From Rickettsia typhi (GTDB lineage Bacteria > Pseudomonadota > Alphaproteobacteria > Rickettsiales > Rickettsiaceae): a stretch of DNA of 42,543 nucleotides. Made by a program: the position numbers and the translations under genes. A model generated the notes under the pieces. That model ran no database searches, had not been told where the DNA came from, and saw only the letters and a program-made list of their open reading frames with translations. The stretch's first letter is position 1; each line of letters opens with the position of its first letter. The DNA is taken from positions 1 to 42,543 of the forward strand of contig CAMDSB010000007.1 of NCBI GenBank assembly GCA_945907105.1, in the 5' to 3' direction. Below are positions 33,845 to 42,543 of this stretch, piece after piece.

Positions 33845-36709
33845 CTAATTTGCTTTACATTTTATGTCTCCATATTCATTGCTTGGAATACCAAATATAC
33901 CCCTTATAACTCTATAAAGGGGTTCAAGACCAAAAGTCTGCGATGCTGAGAATGGTATACATTTTCTGACTAGTGGACTAACAGCTACCCAATTAGCAGG
34001 GCATGTACCAGTTGAATTTTGACCTAAGTTTACAGATGGCCAATACGCATAACCATTATCTTTAGAATAATTTGTTTGTTCGGCACATGTTCCTTGAGGA
34101 ATCTCAGCACAAAGGCCCAACTCAACAGCAGTTTTATCTCGGAGTCCATGAATATCAGTATCATAATTTTCTGCAAAGCCTCCTGGGCTTGTTGGGTATT
34201 CCGGGGAAGCTGACGTATTATAATATTGACTATCGGATAGCTCAATTCCTAGAGCAGGTATAGGATCTACTCTATCAGAAAGCAGGCTGCTTGGTGTACA
34301 AAGTTCGATCGTACCATCATAGCATTTTTTGCCATCAGTACATGATCTTATAGCAACTGTCCCTCCTGCTATCGTTGGCATTGAGTCTACAGATGGACAT
34401 GTTATGACCTGTGTAGAGTTGCATAAATTCAGCCCCCCATGAGCAGCAATCTTACTGGCAAAGATACTACATCTTACAGTATTTTTATTTAATAACTTTG
34501 TTTTTACACACACCTTTGGGTTGGCCGGACACTTTGGTGCATTGGGACTTGACAAACAAGCATACTTACCTCCCAAATGATATTTATTATTAATGTATTC
34601 CAATCCACTCATATACACTGCGTCTTCATTAACAGTAGTACCTACTACAGGAAGTATATTATTTTGGTAAATTCCAAATAAACTAGAAGGGTTTGGTGAA
34701 TTTGGGCCAGAAAATGGTTTTACCTTAAATGTTTCATCTGTTACAAATGATTCAAATTCATCTCCAGCTAAATTCACTACAGTACTAATCGCACCCGAAC
34801 TATTATATACTGATAATGGCTCAATTAAAGCCGAAGTAGAATCAGTGCTGATGTCTAAAGGATCTGCGCTATTTCTATAATTTGTTTTATATGAAACAAT
34901 AAATTTAGGGGCAAAATAAGTTGAGGTGCAATTAATACCAGGGATTACACCACTTCCGCATTCAGAAATCGATGGTTTAGGTGGAGCAGGTCTATTTTGG
35001 CAACCTACAACATTATCCCCTTCGAATACACAAAATTGATTTGGTTCCTGGGTAAAATTATATTGTGAATTAAAACCAGAAATCCTTACCATGGTCGCAG
35101 TAAAAAATGCCTCTCTCCTAGATTTATCCAACAAGCTAAAACTTGTAACTAAAGGAGAGGTGTTGTAACTTGTTTGGATTGAATCAAATGTAACTTTTTT
35201 ATCTACAAATTCACCAGTATTTATACCCCATACTTTCTGACAGGTTGCGCTCGTTGCACTTGGACAATCATCAATATCATCTCTAAAATAAGACCTAGCA
35301 GAAGTAACTCCACCAACCATTGTAGCATAAACTACCCTAAACCCATCTTGACAACCATTGCTATTTACACTGCAGCTATGTTGTATCTTACTTTGTACAC
35401 AAGGAGCACCACTTGCTGCAGAAGAACATGGTTTTATTATATCTCTCCTTACTGTCAAAGAGTGAAGACCTGACGCCGAAGAAAATGAACCTAAATTTTC
35501 AATCAAAATGCATTTATCTGTTGCCATTGGATCTTCTCCCTTAGTACAAAGAGGAACAAAATTATCGTACCCAACTCTTATGCTATTATTTATGTAATTA
35601 TTCCTCAAAGTAGAAACTACGCACTCTCTATCTCCTGTTGATGAGATAGGCAAACCATCCTCACCTATATGACAAATATACTGAGTATTAGCTACTTGAA
35701 AAAATGGGGCGACTGTAGAACAATATGGAGGAGGGAATGGTCCCATGGGTAAGTTAACACAGCCGTAAATCTTATCATCAACTACCCTATTGATTTGGCC
35801 GATTTCTTGCAAAAATTTTATAATCAGATTACCTACCCATTCAATAATTTTTCCTAAGAAAGAAAATATATCGCTCATTACAGAGCCAAAAGTTGTTTCG
35901 CCTTCCTCTCCATTATCCATCATACCAAATAATGAAGAAATCAGAGTCGCTGGCGATTGGGCAAATGTGGAAATATTCTCGACAAAAAAGATAATAACTC
36001 TAACCACAGGATGAACTTCAGCCGTTTTATGATATGACTGCTTATGAGGGTCAAGATCCATAACATCAAAACCACTTTTAAGACTAAGAAAAGCAGGATC
36101 ATAGTATACACATAGCTTTGGCGACTCAAGAATTATAGTTTCGCCATCCGCAGTAATTATTGGGTCATCATCCTTTGTTGCTCCCTCAAAATTTAAATGT
36201 TTAGCCCTTGTATATCCTGGATCTTGAGCAAAGCCTCTATCTAGATCAGCAGGCATAGCAACTCTGGCGCACATACGATGCAGGGGAAAAACATAACCTC
36301 CCACCAACGTAACACACTGGCCGTCCCAATCTAGCGTATCGCTCGTTGTCCAACATGCAAGAGCGTTACATTGTTGACCTCTCACTCTTATTTTAGGTGC
36401 AAAATATGTACTATCTGGGGTTTCTTCCCCGCATAAATTCTCATAATACCAAGTACCAGCATCGGGAAATGAATTTTTTACAAGACATGTATGATCATGT
36501 CTTCCTCCCTCTTTATTCCATGGAGCACAAATTCTGTTTTTATTACCTTTATTTAACCTCTGACCATCCCAATTTTCCCATCTAGTTTTGTCACTATCTC
36601 CACAATTACACGGATCGGTAAAACAGGCCCCCACCGCATCCCAAAAACCAGCTAAAACGACCGGACAATAGCAGACCAATAGTAAAAATAATGCTATTCT
36701 TTTTATCAC
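33845..36709 (-). CDS. Exported cysteine-rich protein paired with the VirB4 paralogue
   Basis: The 954-residue protein begins at a GTG with a clear signal peptide (IKRIALFLLLVCYCPVVLAG). About residues 20-220 are Cys- and Trp-rich (FTDPCNCGDSDK, LCGEET, QCNALACWTTSD). Two hydrophobic stretches lie near 233-250 (VVRVIIFFVENISTF) and 280-305 (FLGKIIEWVGNLIIKFLQEI). The long remainder has dozens of cysteines suited to disulphides in the periplasm or on the surface. It starts 54 bp after the VirB4 paralogue and is probably co-transcribed. Rickettsial VirB6-type proteins share a signal, extracellular Cys-rich part and membrane part, but a TrbL/VirB6 block of five or more helices is not visible. 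I therefore call it T4SS-associated only by position. Confidence 0.75.
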   Translation of the reverse strand: MIKRIALFLLLVCYCPVVLAGFWDAVGACFTDPCNCGDSDKTRWENWDGQRLNKGNKNRICAPWNKEGGRHDHTCLVKNSFPDAGTWYYENLCGEETPDSTYFAPKIRVRGQQCNALACWTTSDTLDWDGQCVTLVGGYVFPLHRMCARVAMPADLDRGFAQDPGYTRAKHLNFEGATKDDDPIITADGETIILESPKLCVYYDPAFLSLKSGFDVMDLDPHKQSYHKTAEVHPVVRVIIFFVENISTFAQSPATLISSLFGMMDNGEEGETTFGSVMSDIFSFLGKIIEWVGNLIIKFLQEIGQINRVVDDKIYGCVNLPMGPFPPPYCSTVAPFFQVANTQYICHIGEDGLPISSTGDRECVVSTLRNNYINNSIRVGYDNFVPLCTKGEDPMATDKCILIENLGSFSSASGLHSLTVRRDIIKPCSSAASGAPCVQSKIQHSCSVNSNGCQDGFRVVYATMVGGVTSARSYFRDDIDDCPSATSATCQKVWGINTGEFVDKKVTFDSIQTSYNTSPLVTSFSLLDKSRREAFFTATMVRISGFNSQYNFTQEPNQFCVFEGDNVVGCQNRPAPPKPSISECGSGVIPGINCTSTYFAPKFIVSYKTNYRNSADPLDISTDSTSALIEPLSVYNSSGAISTVVNLAGDEFESFVTDETFKVKPFSGPNSPNPSSLFGIYQNNILPVVGTTVNEDAVYMSGLEYINNKYHLGGKYACLSSPNAPKCPANPKVCVKTKLLNKNTVRCSIFASKIAAHGGLNLCNSTQVITCPSVDSMPTIAGGTVAIRSCTDGKKCYDGTIELCTPSSLLSDRVDPIPALGIELSDSQYYNTSASPEYPTSPGGFAENYDTDIHGLRDKTAVELGLCAEIPQGTCAEQTNYSKDNGYAYWPSVNLGQNSTGTCPANWVAVSPLVRKCIPFSASQTFGLEPLYRVIRGIFGIPSNEYGDIKCKAN

Positions 36710-36763
36710 TAAACTATCACCCTCATGGCCTTCTTAATACGAATTTAATTTCTCAGATTTGTA

Positions 36764-39193
36764 TTACATTATATTTTCTAATTCTGTATATAATGCTTCA
36801 ACCCAATCTTCTGGCTTTGTATCGCCAAACTCTTTTACTACTTCTTTATAAATCTCTTGCTCTCTTTCCCCTGAACATAAAATTCTCATAAGAGCGGGCA
36901 GACCGCCAATGCTTAACTCAGAAGCAATAGTTTTGTTATCTTGCCTTATTAAAAACATACGAGAAGAAACAGTCATAGCTGATAGCTTTCTTAATTCTGC
37001 AGGTTCCAAGCCCAGTATTTTATCAAGGCCACGGACAGAAATCTCGGAAGGAAAAATAAAGCTTGTCGCAATATCTTGGATCCAATTCTGAGATATCTCT
37101 TTCTCCTTAAGCAAAGCAAGTTCAGTAGTATTTATCGTAAATACTGATACTCCATTAATTTCCGACATTCTTCCCGTCATGTATGTCACTAAATGCTGAT
37201 AATATCTAAGATTTACTAATTCGACAAAATTATCTACTGCAAATATTTTGGGTCCTTCACCAACATTTTGCATTACATTTCGTGCTGCTAAAACTATGGC
37301 AGCTTTAACTGCTCTCATAGAATTTAAGTCATATTCAAATTGTTCGATTAGCTTTTTTTCCTTGGGAAAATGATTTTTAGTGTACTCTGCATCATCAAAA
37401 CTTTGTAAACTTAGGGCAGTTATTTGCCCTTGAGCCAACTCTAAAGGTTCTTGCCTTTCAAAAACCTCATAATATAAACCTCCCTCCAGATAGGCACCGA
37501 GCCTTCCAAGAAGAGATTCTTGATCTTTTATTGTTGCAATAATTGTAGAAAGTTTTCTCTGATCCATAGGAGTCTGAAATACCATCTCACATAGTGATTT
37601 TAGGACAGCAAGCTCCCCTTCAGTTAATGGATCAAAATAATGCTTAGCAATAATCTTAAAGAATTCTAATAAATATTGTCTATTCCCTAATGTGTCGTCA
37701 CAAAGCAAAGGATTAATAATATTTTTATCCCTATGAATCCACTCTCCACCCCTGGCCTTTATATATAAACTAGAATCGAAATCATCTGTAATATATAACG
37801 TGGTAGGAAAATATTTATCCGCCTCGGATAGCAAAAAATTAAGCAAAGTAGTTCTTCCAGATCTTTTATCACCAAAAATACAGGTTGATCCTTTCTCATT
37901 CTTATCATGAAAGTTCATAAAATAAGGGGTACCTAGTTCTGTTCTAAGTAAAGTGACAGCTCGTCCCCACGGGTTAAACTGATTGCCAGTGGGGCAATTA
38001 TGCAAAGATGCAAGTGCAGCCGTATTATCAACAATCGTTGGCTTCATTCTTGCAAGAAAACCAAAATTTGCAGGAAGCTGCGCCCAGAAGGTTTTCTCTA
38101 AGTTAATATCTTCTCGCACATGCACAATACCAATTTTTGCCAGAGCTTCTGATGCTTGGTTAACTTGCTTATCAAGCATTTTAAGATCTTCACCAATAAC
38201 CATGAACGAAATTTGTTGATGACAAAATCTATCTATAATACTTTGATCATCAAAAATTTTATCCAAACCTTTCATTTTTCGAAGTTCAGTATCTTTACTT
38301 ACTCCTAAAATGTAATTTTGATTCTCATAAACTGGCATTACTTCTTTTTTATCCACGAAGTAAAATACTTCTGTTGCAACCATTTCCACGGGAATTTGCA
38401 AAAACTTGTCTAATGCTTCAGAGGATACTTCCTGATATTCTTTAATTGACATCAACGCAGCAAATTTCTTTCCCCCATCGCCTATTACTTCAATTTTATC
38501 GCTACCAACTGCATATTGATGAGAGGCTAAAGCTTTAGAGATATCTGATATTGGCATTAAACAATCGTTTTCATTTAATTGCATTATCCGCCTATACAGA
38601 AACATCATATCTGAGTAACACTCCTCTCCTTCAATCCTGATACCAAGTTTTTGAGCTCCATATTCACTTAGTCCATCTAGCAAGCTATCCACACTTATTG
38701 TTAGGTCTTTCGACGCTTTTTCAAAAAATTTTTCTTCAAAATTAGTAATTATTTTTGATGAAAGAGAATTTACCAGCGAATTAAAGTTCTTCAACTTTAG
38801 TTCTGGTGAATCATGAACCACAGTTATGTATAATTTGTTTACGAATTTATCATGCCAGTAATTTTTACGCCGCCAAATATCATGAATATTAGCCGATAAA
38901 AAACCATTGTAATTTGCAGTGTCATCCAAATCGTCTTTTCTTCTAATGGTGTGAATCCAAAAAGCGTATTTTCCACTATCAACTGATTCACTGATAGATT
39001 TTCGTACCATGGCCCTAAGATTAAATAAGTTATTACTTATTTTTTCCGAATTAATTCCATTAATTTGAATAGTCTGAAGAAGCTCACCGTTTTTCGTAAT
39101 AAGTGTATTTTCATTAAAATGACAGGCAACGGGAATAAAATCCTCAGATGAATTATTGTATAACTGACTATCATGGGATTTATCTGCTGACAC
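36764..39193 (-). CDS. VirB4-like T4SS ATPase paralogue, probably inactive (VirB4-II type)
   Basis: The 809-residue protein has the size and overall pattern of VirB4: an N-terminal CagE/TrbE-like region (about 1-430) and a RecA-like C-terminal domain. The nucleotide site is altered. The Walker A segment at residues 441-448 reads GDKRSGRT, with Arg replacing the essential Lys. The Walker B region (FAVDNFVEL, Asp654) has Asn where the catalytic Glu should be. Rickettsiales are known to carry a second, degenerate VirB4 in the rvh system, and this fits that paralogue. It would act at the inner membrane, perhaps as a structural partner of an active VirB4 encoded elsewhere. A 954-residue Cys-rich gene follows. 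Confidence 0.85.
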   Translation of the reverse strand: MSADKSHDSQLYNNSSEDFIPVACHFNENTLITKNGELLQTIQINGINSEKISNNLFNLRAMVRKSISESVDSGKYAFWIHTIRRKDDLDDTANYNGFLSANIHDIWRRKNYWHDKFVNKLYITVVHDSPELKLKNFNSLVNSLSSKIITNFEEKFFEKASKDLTISVDSLLDGLSEYGAQKLGIRIEGEECYSDMMFLYRRIMQLNENDCLMPISDISKALASHQYAVGSDKIEVIGDGGKKFAALMSIKEYQEVSSEALDKFLQIPVEMVATEVFYFVDKKEVMPVYENQNYILGVSKDTELRKMKGLDKIFDDQSIIDRFCHQQISFMVIGEDLKMLDKQVNQASEALAKIGIVHVREDINLEKTFWAQLPANFGFLARMKPTIVDNTAALASLHNCPTGNQFNPWGRAVTLLRTELGTPYFMNFHDKNEKGSTCIFGDKRSGRTTLLNFLLSEADKYFPTTLYITDDFDSSLYIKARGGEWIHRDKNIINPLLCDDTLGNRQYLLEFFKIIAKHYFDPLTEGELAVLKSLCEMVFQTPMDQRKLSTIIATIKDQESLLGRLGAYLEGGLYYEVFERQEPLELAQGQITALSLQSFDDAEYTKNHFPKEKKLIEQFEYDLNSMRAVKAAIVLAARNVMQNVGEGPKIFAVDNFVELVNLRYYQHLVTYMTGRMSEINGVSVFTINTTELALLKEKEISQNWIQDIATSFIFPSEISVRGLDKILGLEPAELRKLSAMTVSSRMFLIRQDNKTIASELSIGGLPALMRILCSGEREQEIYKEVVKEFGDTKPEDWVEALYTELENIM

Positions 39194-39368
39194 AACTTTA
39201 CACCTAATCTATATATGAAATAGCCTTTGCCACCTATAGCGACTAACAATTCATTATGCCAGCAACCTCATCCCTAAGAAAGACTTCAGGTAGTAAAAGG
39301 ACTTAATTATACAATTGGTTGTTACAAGTTAGATACTATAGTTTCTTAACTTGAATTTAGGGGCAGCC

Positions 39369-39431
39369 AATTTAGCGAGTCTCAGCTGTGCTCACCTAGC
39401 AACCTAGGCTGCGCAGCCTCGCTCTAAAATT
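39369..39431. repeat. GC-rich imperfect palindrome
   Basis: AGCGAG (39374-39379) pairs with CTCGCT (39418-39423), extended by TTT/AAA after a 2-nt bulge. Inside lies a perfect 14-bp palindrome AGGCTGCGCAGCCT (39406-39419) and CCTAG repeats. Its GC content stands out from the surroundings. It resembles the small palindromic elements of rickettsial genomes. Confidence 0.7.
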
Positions 39432-39487
39432 AACTATCCATAATTCAACTTAAGTTTACTATATGAATTTAAATCTATAGTCTGCAT

Positions 39488-39517
39488 AAAAAAAAGGAGA
39501 CCCTAAGGCCTCCTTTT
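39488..39517 (-). terminator. Rho-independent terminator of the first opacity-type gene
   Basis: On the minus strand GGAGGCC-TTAGGG-TCTCC forms a short GC-rich stem (with A-T extension) followed by a run of eight T. It lies 28 bp after the stop of the gene at 39545. Confidence 0.85.
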
Positions 39518-39544
39518 TAAACTCAATTTGTTAAAGATAAAATA

Positions 39545-40126
39545 TTAGATATCAAATCTTACACCAACACCAACATGGTGACCTTTGTAACTGAAAGATG
39601 TACCATTAAGTGTCTTGGTTTTGCCCATATCTCTATAGCTGTAAGCTAGCTCCCCAGTTACACCAGGTGTAAACTCATATGCTCCACCAAGGTGACCAGC
39701 AAAAGCTAGACCAGTTTTTTGTTTTGCAGTACCATTATTTAGTGCAAGAACTTCACCTGATTTTTTTGCTTTAACTTGAGCAGCACCAACACCAGCACCA
39801 ACGAATACTTTAAATGCATCAACGTCAAATAGGTCAACATAACCATTTAACAATAATGTGTTAACAGTACCTTTTAACTTCACTACGCCTTTCTTGTGAC
39901 TTGGATTAACAAAATGATCAAAAGTAAGATCAACTCTTGCATTATCCATCACATAATAACCTGCTCCAACGCCAAAAAACGCGTCATTGTTAGATTTCAT
40001 TCCTTGAATCTTAGATAGTTTTGACCAACCACCGTTAGCTTTTACAAAAAAATCACCTTCAGCTGCATATACAGAAGAAGTTGAAAGAATTACAGCTGCT
40101 GCTGTTGTAAGTAGAATTTTTTTCAT
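39545..40126 (-). CDS. Opacity-type outer-membrane beta-barrel protein
   Basis: The 193-residue product has a signal peptide (MKKILLTTAAAVILSTSSVYA) and a small eight-strand barrel pattern: alternating strands such as GDFFVKANGGWSKLSK, ARVDLTFDHFVNP and FKVFVGAGVGAAQVKAKK. The end HHVGVGVRFDI has the terminal aromatic-rich strand typical of barrels (Phe two from the end). It is a tandem paralogue of the gene at 40364. Rickettsial Adr1/Adr2 adhesins are also adjacent small barrels, so a surface adhesin or porin role is plausible. AAGG precedes the ATG, and a strong terminator follows the gene. Confidence 0.85.
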   Translation of the reverse strand: MKKILLTTAAAVILSTSSVYAAEGDFFVKANGGWSKLSKIQGMKSNNDAFFGVGAGYYVMDNARVDLTFDHFVNPSHKKGVVKLKGTVNTLLLNGYVDLFDVDAFKVFVGAGVGAAQVKAKKSGEVLALNNGTAKQKTGLAFAGHLGGAYEFTPGVTGELAYSYRDMGKTKTLNGTSFSYKGHHVGVGVRFDI

Positions 40127-40363
40127 AAGAATACCTTAAAATATTTTGTTTTAGTCACAGACGCACGCAGAAATCTATAAATTTTATTTATCTCCGCACG
40201 ACCAACTGATTGAGATGTTAACACAGATTTCGCTACCACAGCAAGCTACAGACAGGTATAGCCTGGTATAAAAATATGCGATGCAACATAAATAACACAA
40301 TAAAAAAATGCTAGGAAGCAACTTCTTACCTTAAAGACACAAATGGCTACTAAATTTTAACAA

Positions 40364-40927
40364 TTATATATCAAATCTAATTCCAGCTGCAACGTGATAG
40401 CCTTTGAGTCCTAGGTCATTATCGTTTTGTACAGCAAAATCTCTCCAACTATAAACTAACTCGCCATGAAAAGATGGAGCAAATTCTGTAGAGACACCTA
40501 TGTACGCCGCATAACTAAAATTATTTTCTGCTTTTGATTTAGCACTAACAGAGCTGCTTTCCCTAATTTTCGTGCGCGCAACACCAGCCCCAACACCAAC
40601 AAATAATTTTGTAATGCTTATATCAAACAAGTCAATATATCCATTTAACAAGAATGTATTAATATCTGCCTTAGTTTTTTTGCCTTGTCCTTTAAAGGTT
40701 GGATTAACAAAATGATCAAAGGTGAGGTCAGATCTTACATTGTCCATTATATTATAACCAACACCCGCTCCAATAAAAGAAGAGTTCTCAGATTTAAGAC
40801 GCTTGATTTTATTTAGCTTTGAAAAACCAGCATTAGCTTTTATAAAAAAATTACTATCAGCCGCAATTGCAGAAGCATTAGCAAAAATCGACACTGCTAT
40901 GATAGTTGTGACTAGGAGTTTTTTCAT
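40364..40927 (-). CDS. Opacity-type outer-membrane beta-barrel protein, paralogue
   Basis: The 187-residue product shares the layout of its downstream neighbour: signal peptide (MKKLLVTTIIAVSIFANASAIA), FFIKANAGFSKLNKIKRLKS, VRSDLTFDHFVNPTF, NTFLLNGYIDLFDI and the closing GYHVAAGIRFDI strand. The periplasmic turns differ most, and identity seems moderate, so the duplication is not recent. It lies 237 bp upstream of the other barrel with its own leader. Function is presumably in the outer membrane as adhesin or porin. Confidence 0.85.
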   Translation of the reverse strand: MKKLLVTTIIAVSIFANASAIAADSNFFIKANAGFSKLNKIKRLKSENSSFIGAGVGYNIMDNVRSDLTFDHFVNPTFKGQGKKTKADINTFLLNGYIDLFDISITKLFVGVGAGVARTKIRESSSVSAKSKAENNFSYAAYIGVSTEFAPSFHGELVYSWRDFAVQNDNDLGLKGYHVAAGIRFDI

Positions 40928-41002
40928 AAGCTTCTCTGTATTAGTTATAAACCAATAGCATAATCAATGCTCAAAAGAAAGTCACCTGAATTTTGTTCCA
41001 GA

Positions 41003-41791
41003 CTAGAATTCATTATTTTTTTCAAAAGCAGGCTTACCTGGCAGTTTTGAATTAATAAAGGTAATAAGCCGTGATGGCAACATAGTTAGTAATTTTAGAC
41101 AAAATTGCATCCCAAAAGGAAAGGCAATAACCTCTTTATTTTTTGCAACAGATTTTATTATTTTTTCAGCCGCTTCTTCTGCATTGGTCATAAAAGGCAT
41201 AGGAAAATTATTGACACTTGTCATCGGGGTTTTAACATAACCTGGAATTACAGTAGTCACATAGATACCCCAGATCCGTAAATATCCTCTAAGAGCTTCG
41301 CTAAATAAACGAACAGCACCCTTGCTAGCGGAATATGATGGCGCACTAGACAAGCCCAAAAATCCAGCCATGGAGCTGACAATAACAATATTACCACTTC
41401 TCCTCTCTATCATATGAGGGATCACTGGCAACACTGTATTTATTACACCATTAATATTAGTAGCAAAAATTTTTCGAACCTGACTTGCAGTCTCGGGACC
41501 ATCTAAAGTGCCGGCTGAAACCCCCGCACAAGCAATCACAATATCAATACCATATTTATAAGCAATTTCATTTAGTTGCTTCTCCATCTGCGTAGAATCA
41601 GCAACATCAACAACAAGAATGTTGGCTTCTGCTCCATTAGCAACGCATATTTTAGCAACAGCCTCTAATCTGTCTTTTGACCTAGCTAGTAAAAACAATC
41701 TATGACCCTTTTGTGAATATTTAATAGCCAATGCCGCCCCTAATCCACTTGATGCACCAGTAATAATTATTGTTTTTTTCTCTCTAGTCAT
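41003..41791 (-). CDS. Short-chain dehydrogenase/reductase
   Basis: The 262-residue protein is a classical SDR. It has the cofactor loop TGASSGLGAALA near the N-terminus, the ACAGVSAG segment, the catalytic Ser in IVIVSSMAGFLG and the YSASK Tyr/Lys pair. After these come PGYVKTPMTS and a C-terminal hydrophobic segment (FGMQFCLKLLTMLPSRLITF) that could associate with the membrane. A basic residue (Arg) follows the first strand, suggesting NADP preference, though this is tentative. Substrate is unknown. It is divergent from gmk with 47 bp between the starts. Confidence 0.92.
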   Translation of the reverse strand: MTREKKTIIITGASSGLGAALAIKYSQKGHRLFLLARSKDRLEAVAKICVANGAEANILVVDVADSTQMEKQLNEIAYKYGIDIVIACAGVSAGTLDGPETASQVRKIFATNINGVINTVLPVIPHMIERRSGNIVIVSSMAGFLGLSSAPSYSASKGAVRLFSEALRGYLRIWGIYVTTVIPGYVKTPMTSVNNFPMPFMTNAEEAAEKIIKSVAKNKEVIAFPFGMQFCLKLLTMLPSRLITFINSKLPGKPAFEKNNEF

Positions 41792-41838
41792 TATACTTAC
41801 TCACAAATCACACCAATTCTCAAATTAATACAACATAT

Positions 41839-42414
41839 ATGCAAAATAATGCAATGATAATTATCCTCTCAGCACCATCAGGTTGTGGAAAATCTTCTAT
41901 TGCAAAAAAACTTCTTGAAACAGATACAAATTTGGTACTGTCAATTTCTGCCACCACAAGACAACCAAGACCTAGAGAAATTGATGGAGTACATTATTTT
42001 TTTAAAACAAAAAGCGATTTTAAAAAGCTGGACTTGCTTGAATCTGCAGAAATTTATAGTAATTTTTATGGCACTCCCAGGGAGTTTGTCGAAAAAGAAC
42101 TGCTAAAGGGCAAAGATGTTTTATTTGATATCGATTTTCAAGGCGCTTATCAAATAATGAAAACCGCGAAAGCTAAAATCGTAAGTATATTTATACTACC
42201 CCCTAATATAGAAATATTAAGAAAAAGAATGACGGATAGAGGACAAGATGACCAAAGCATAATTGAAACCAGGCTTAAAAAAGCTAAATCGGAAATGGAG
42301 CACGCTAAAAATTATGACTATATAGTGATCAATGATGATTTTAATCAGGCAGTAAAAGAAATTCAAACTATAATCTTATCCCAACGTAATAAACAACATA
42401 ATGACCAGAAGTAA
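41839..42414 (+). CDS. gmk: Guanylate kinase
   Basis: Gmk phosphorylates GMP to GDP in the cytosol. The 191-residue enzyme has the P-loop (LSAPSGCGKSSIAKKL), the GMP-binding SATTRQPRPREIDGVHYFF motif, the ESAEIYSNFYGTP segment and the lid region (LRKRMTDRGQDDQSIIETRL). Length is slightly below the usual 205. Its last 14 nt overlap the start of the transporter gene. Confidence 0.96.
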   Translation: MQNNAMIIILSAPSGCGKSSIAKKLLETDTNLVLSISATTRQPRPREIDGVHYFFKTKSDFKKLDLLESAEIYSNFYGTPREFVEKELLKGKDVLFDIDFQGAYQIMKTAKAKIVSIFILPPNIEILRKRMTDRGQDDQSIIETRLKKAKSEMEHAKNYDYIVINDDFNQAVKEIQTIILSQRNKQHNDQK

Positions 42415-42543
42415 AAAAAAAGTAACTGGAGCATTTCTAGGTACAATAGTTGAATACTATGATTATAGCCTTTATGGCTTTTCAGCTGGAATTATCGCTG
42501 AAAAATTTTTCCCGGGCGTTGATAAGGTTTCAAGTCTTATGTA
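42401..42543 (+). CDS. MHS/ProP-type major facilitator transporter, 5' part only
   Basis: An ATG at 42401, inside the 3' end of gmk, opens a frame running off the window. The first 47 residues include GTIVEYYDYSLYGFSAGIIA followed by EKFFPGVDKVSSLM, which is the first membrane helix and loop of the metabolite:H+ symporter (ProP-like) family. Rickettsiales carry many such transporters for host metabolites and osmolytes. The substrate cannot be told from this fragment. Confidence 0.82.
   Translation, partial: MTRSKKKVTGAFLGTIVEYYDYSLYGFSAGIIAEKFFPGVDKVSSLM

Larger units (their letters stand above)
39194..39544. other. Intergenic region with a GC-rich palindrome and a terminator
   Basis: No gene is visible. 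A GC-rich imperfect inverted repeat lies at 39369-39431, and a strong terminator for the minus-strand porin-like gene at 39488-39517. The promoter of the VirB4 paralogue must lie in the left part but is not evident. Confidence 0.5.

Noticed and set aside
33845..36709. TraN-like protein of an F-type conjugation system
   Set aside because: Cysteine richness and size recall TraN, but no specific motif matches, there are mid-protein hydrophobic segments, and the neighbour is a VirB4-II type protein with no other F-type genes in view.

Overview
The window looks like the chromosome of an obligate intracellular alphaproteobacterium of the order Rickettsiales, most likely family Rickettsiaceae. The DNA is strongly AT-rich. 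Gene content fits that group: gatCAB, a GapR-like protein, FzlA, a glnPQ pair, tandem opacity-type barrels resembling the rickettsial Adr proteins, and a second degenerate VirB4 of the type known from rickettsial (rvh) type IV secretion systems. Species cannot be fixed from this window.

Layout. 1-1848: a Tn5/IS50-like IS4-family transposase running off the left edge, abutting a small membrane-anchored orphan. 2045-5020: gapR-like gene, then rpmF-fabH-ihfA-merR on the minus strand (plsX is not between rpmF and fabH), and a divergent BamE-like lipoprotein. 5190-13247: a tightly packed plus-strand run gatC-gatA-gatB-map-radC-glycosyltransferase-dciA-cyaY-ABC exporter, mostly with overlapping or abutting ends. 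13334-16133: a PCuAC copper chaperone, a lipoprotein that appears to use an ATT start codon, and a 378-residue orphan ending at a bidirectional terminator. 16176-20645 (minus): FadN-like hydroxyacyl-CoA dehydrogenase/enoyl-CoA hydratase, a host-attachment-family protein, glnQ, glnP and a second BamE-like lipoprotein.

20923-24273 is the accessory-looking part: two orphan proteins without secretion signals, a small basic orphan, long AT-rich intergenic DNA and several inverted repeats, including a 21-bp-arm palindrome. 24274-28418 returns to core genes: yebC, a uridylyltransferase-only GlmU-like gene and polA with an apparently dead proofreading domain. 28443-32354 (minus) encodes a 1303-residue orphan containing two 496-bp direct repeats. 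RNase P RNA follows with an unusually long P12 region, then fzlA. 33845-39193 (minus) encodes a VirB4 paralogue with altered Walker A and B residues, followed by a 954-residue exported cysteine-rich protein. The right end holds two opacity-type porin paralogues, an SDR, gmk and the start of an MHS/ProP-type transporter.

Working together, the core genes cover Gln-tRNA/Asn-tRNA amidation, N-terminal Met removal, fatty acid start and breakdown, outer-membrane assembly, iron and copper handling, and replication. The most interesting accessory candidates are the orphan cytosolic or effector-like proteins (14997, 20923, 22798, 28443) and the VirB4-II plus Cys-rich protein pair. None of the orphans has a function I can assign from sequence.
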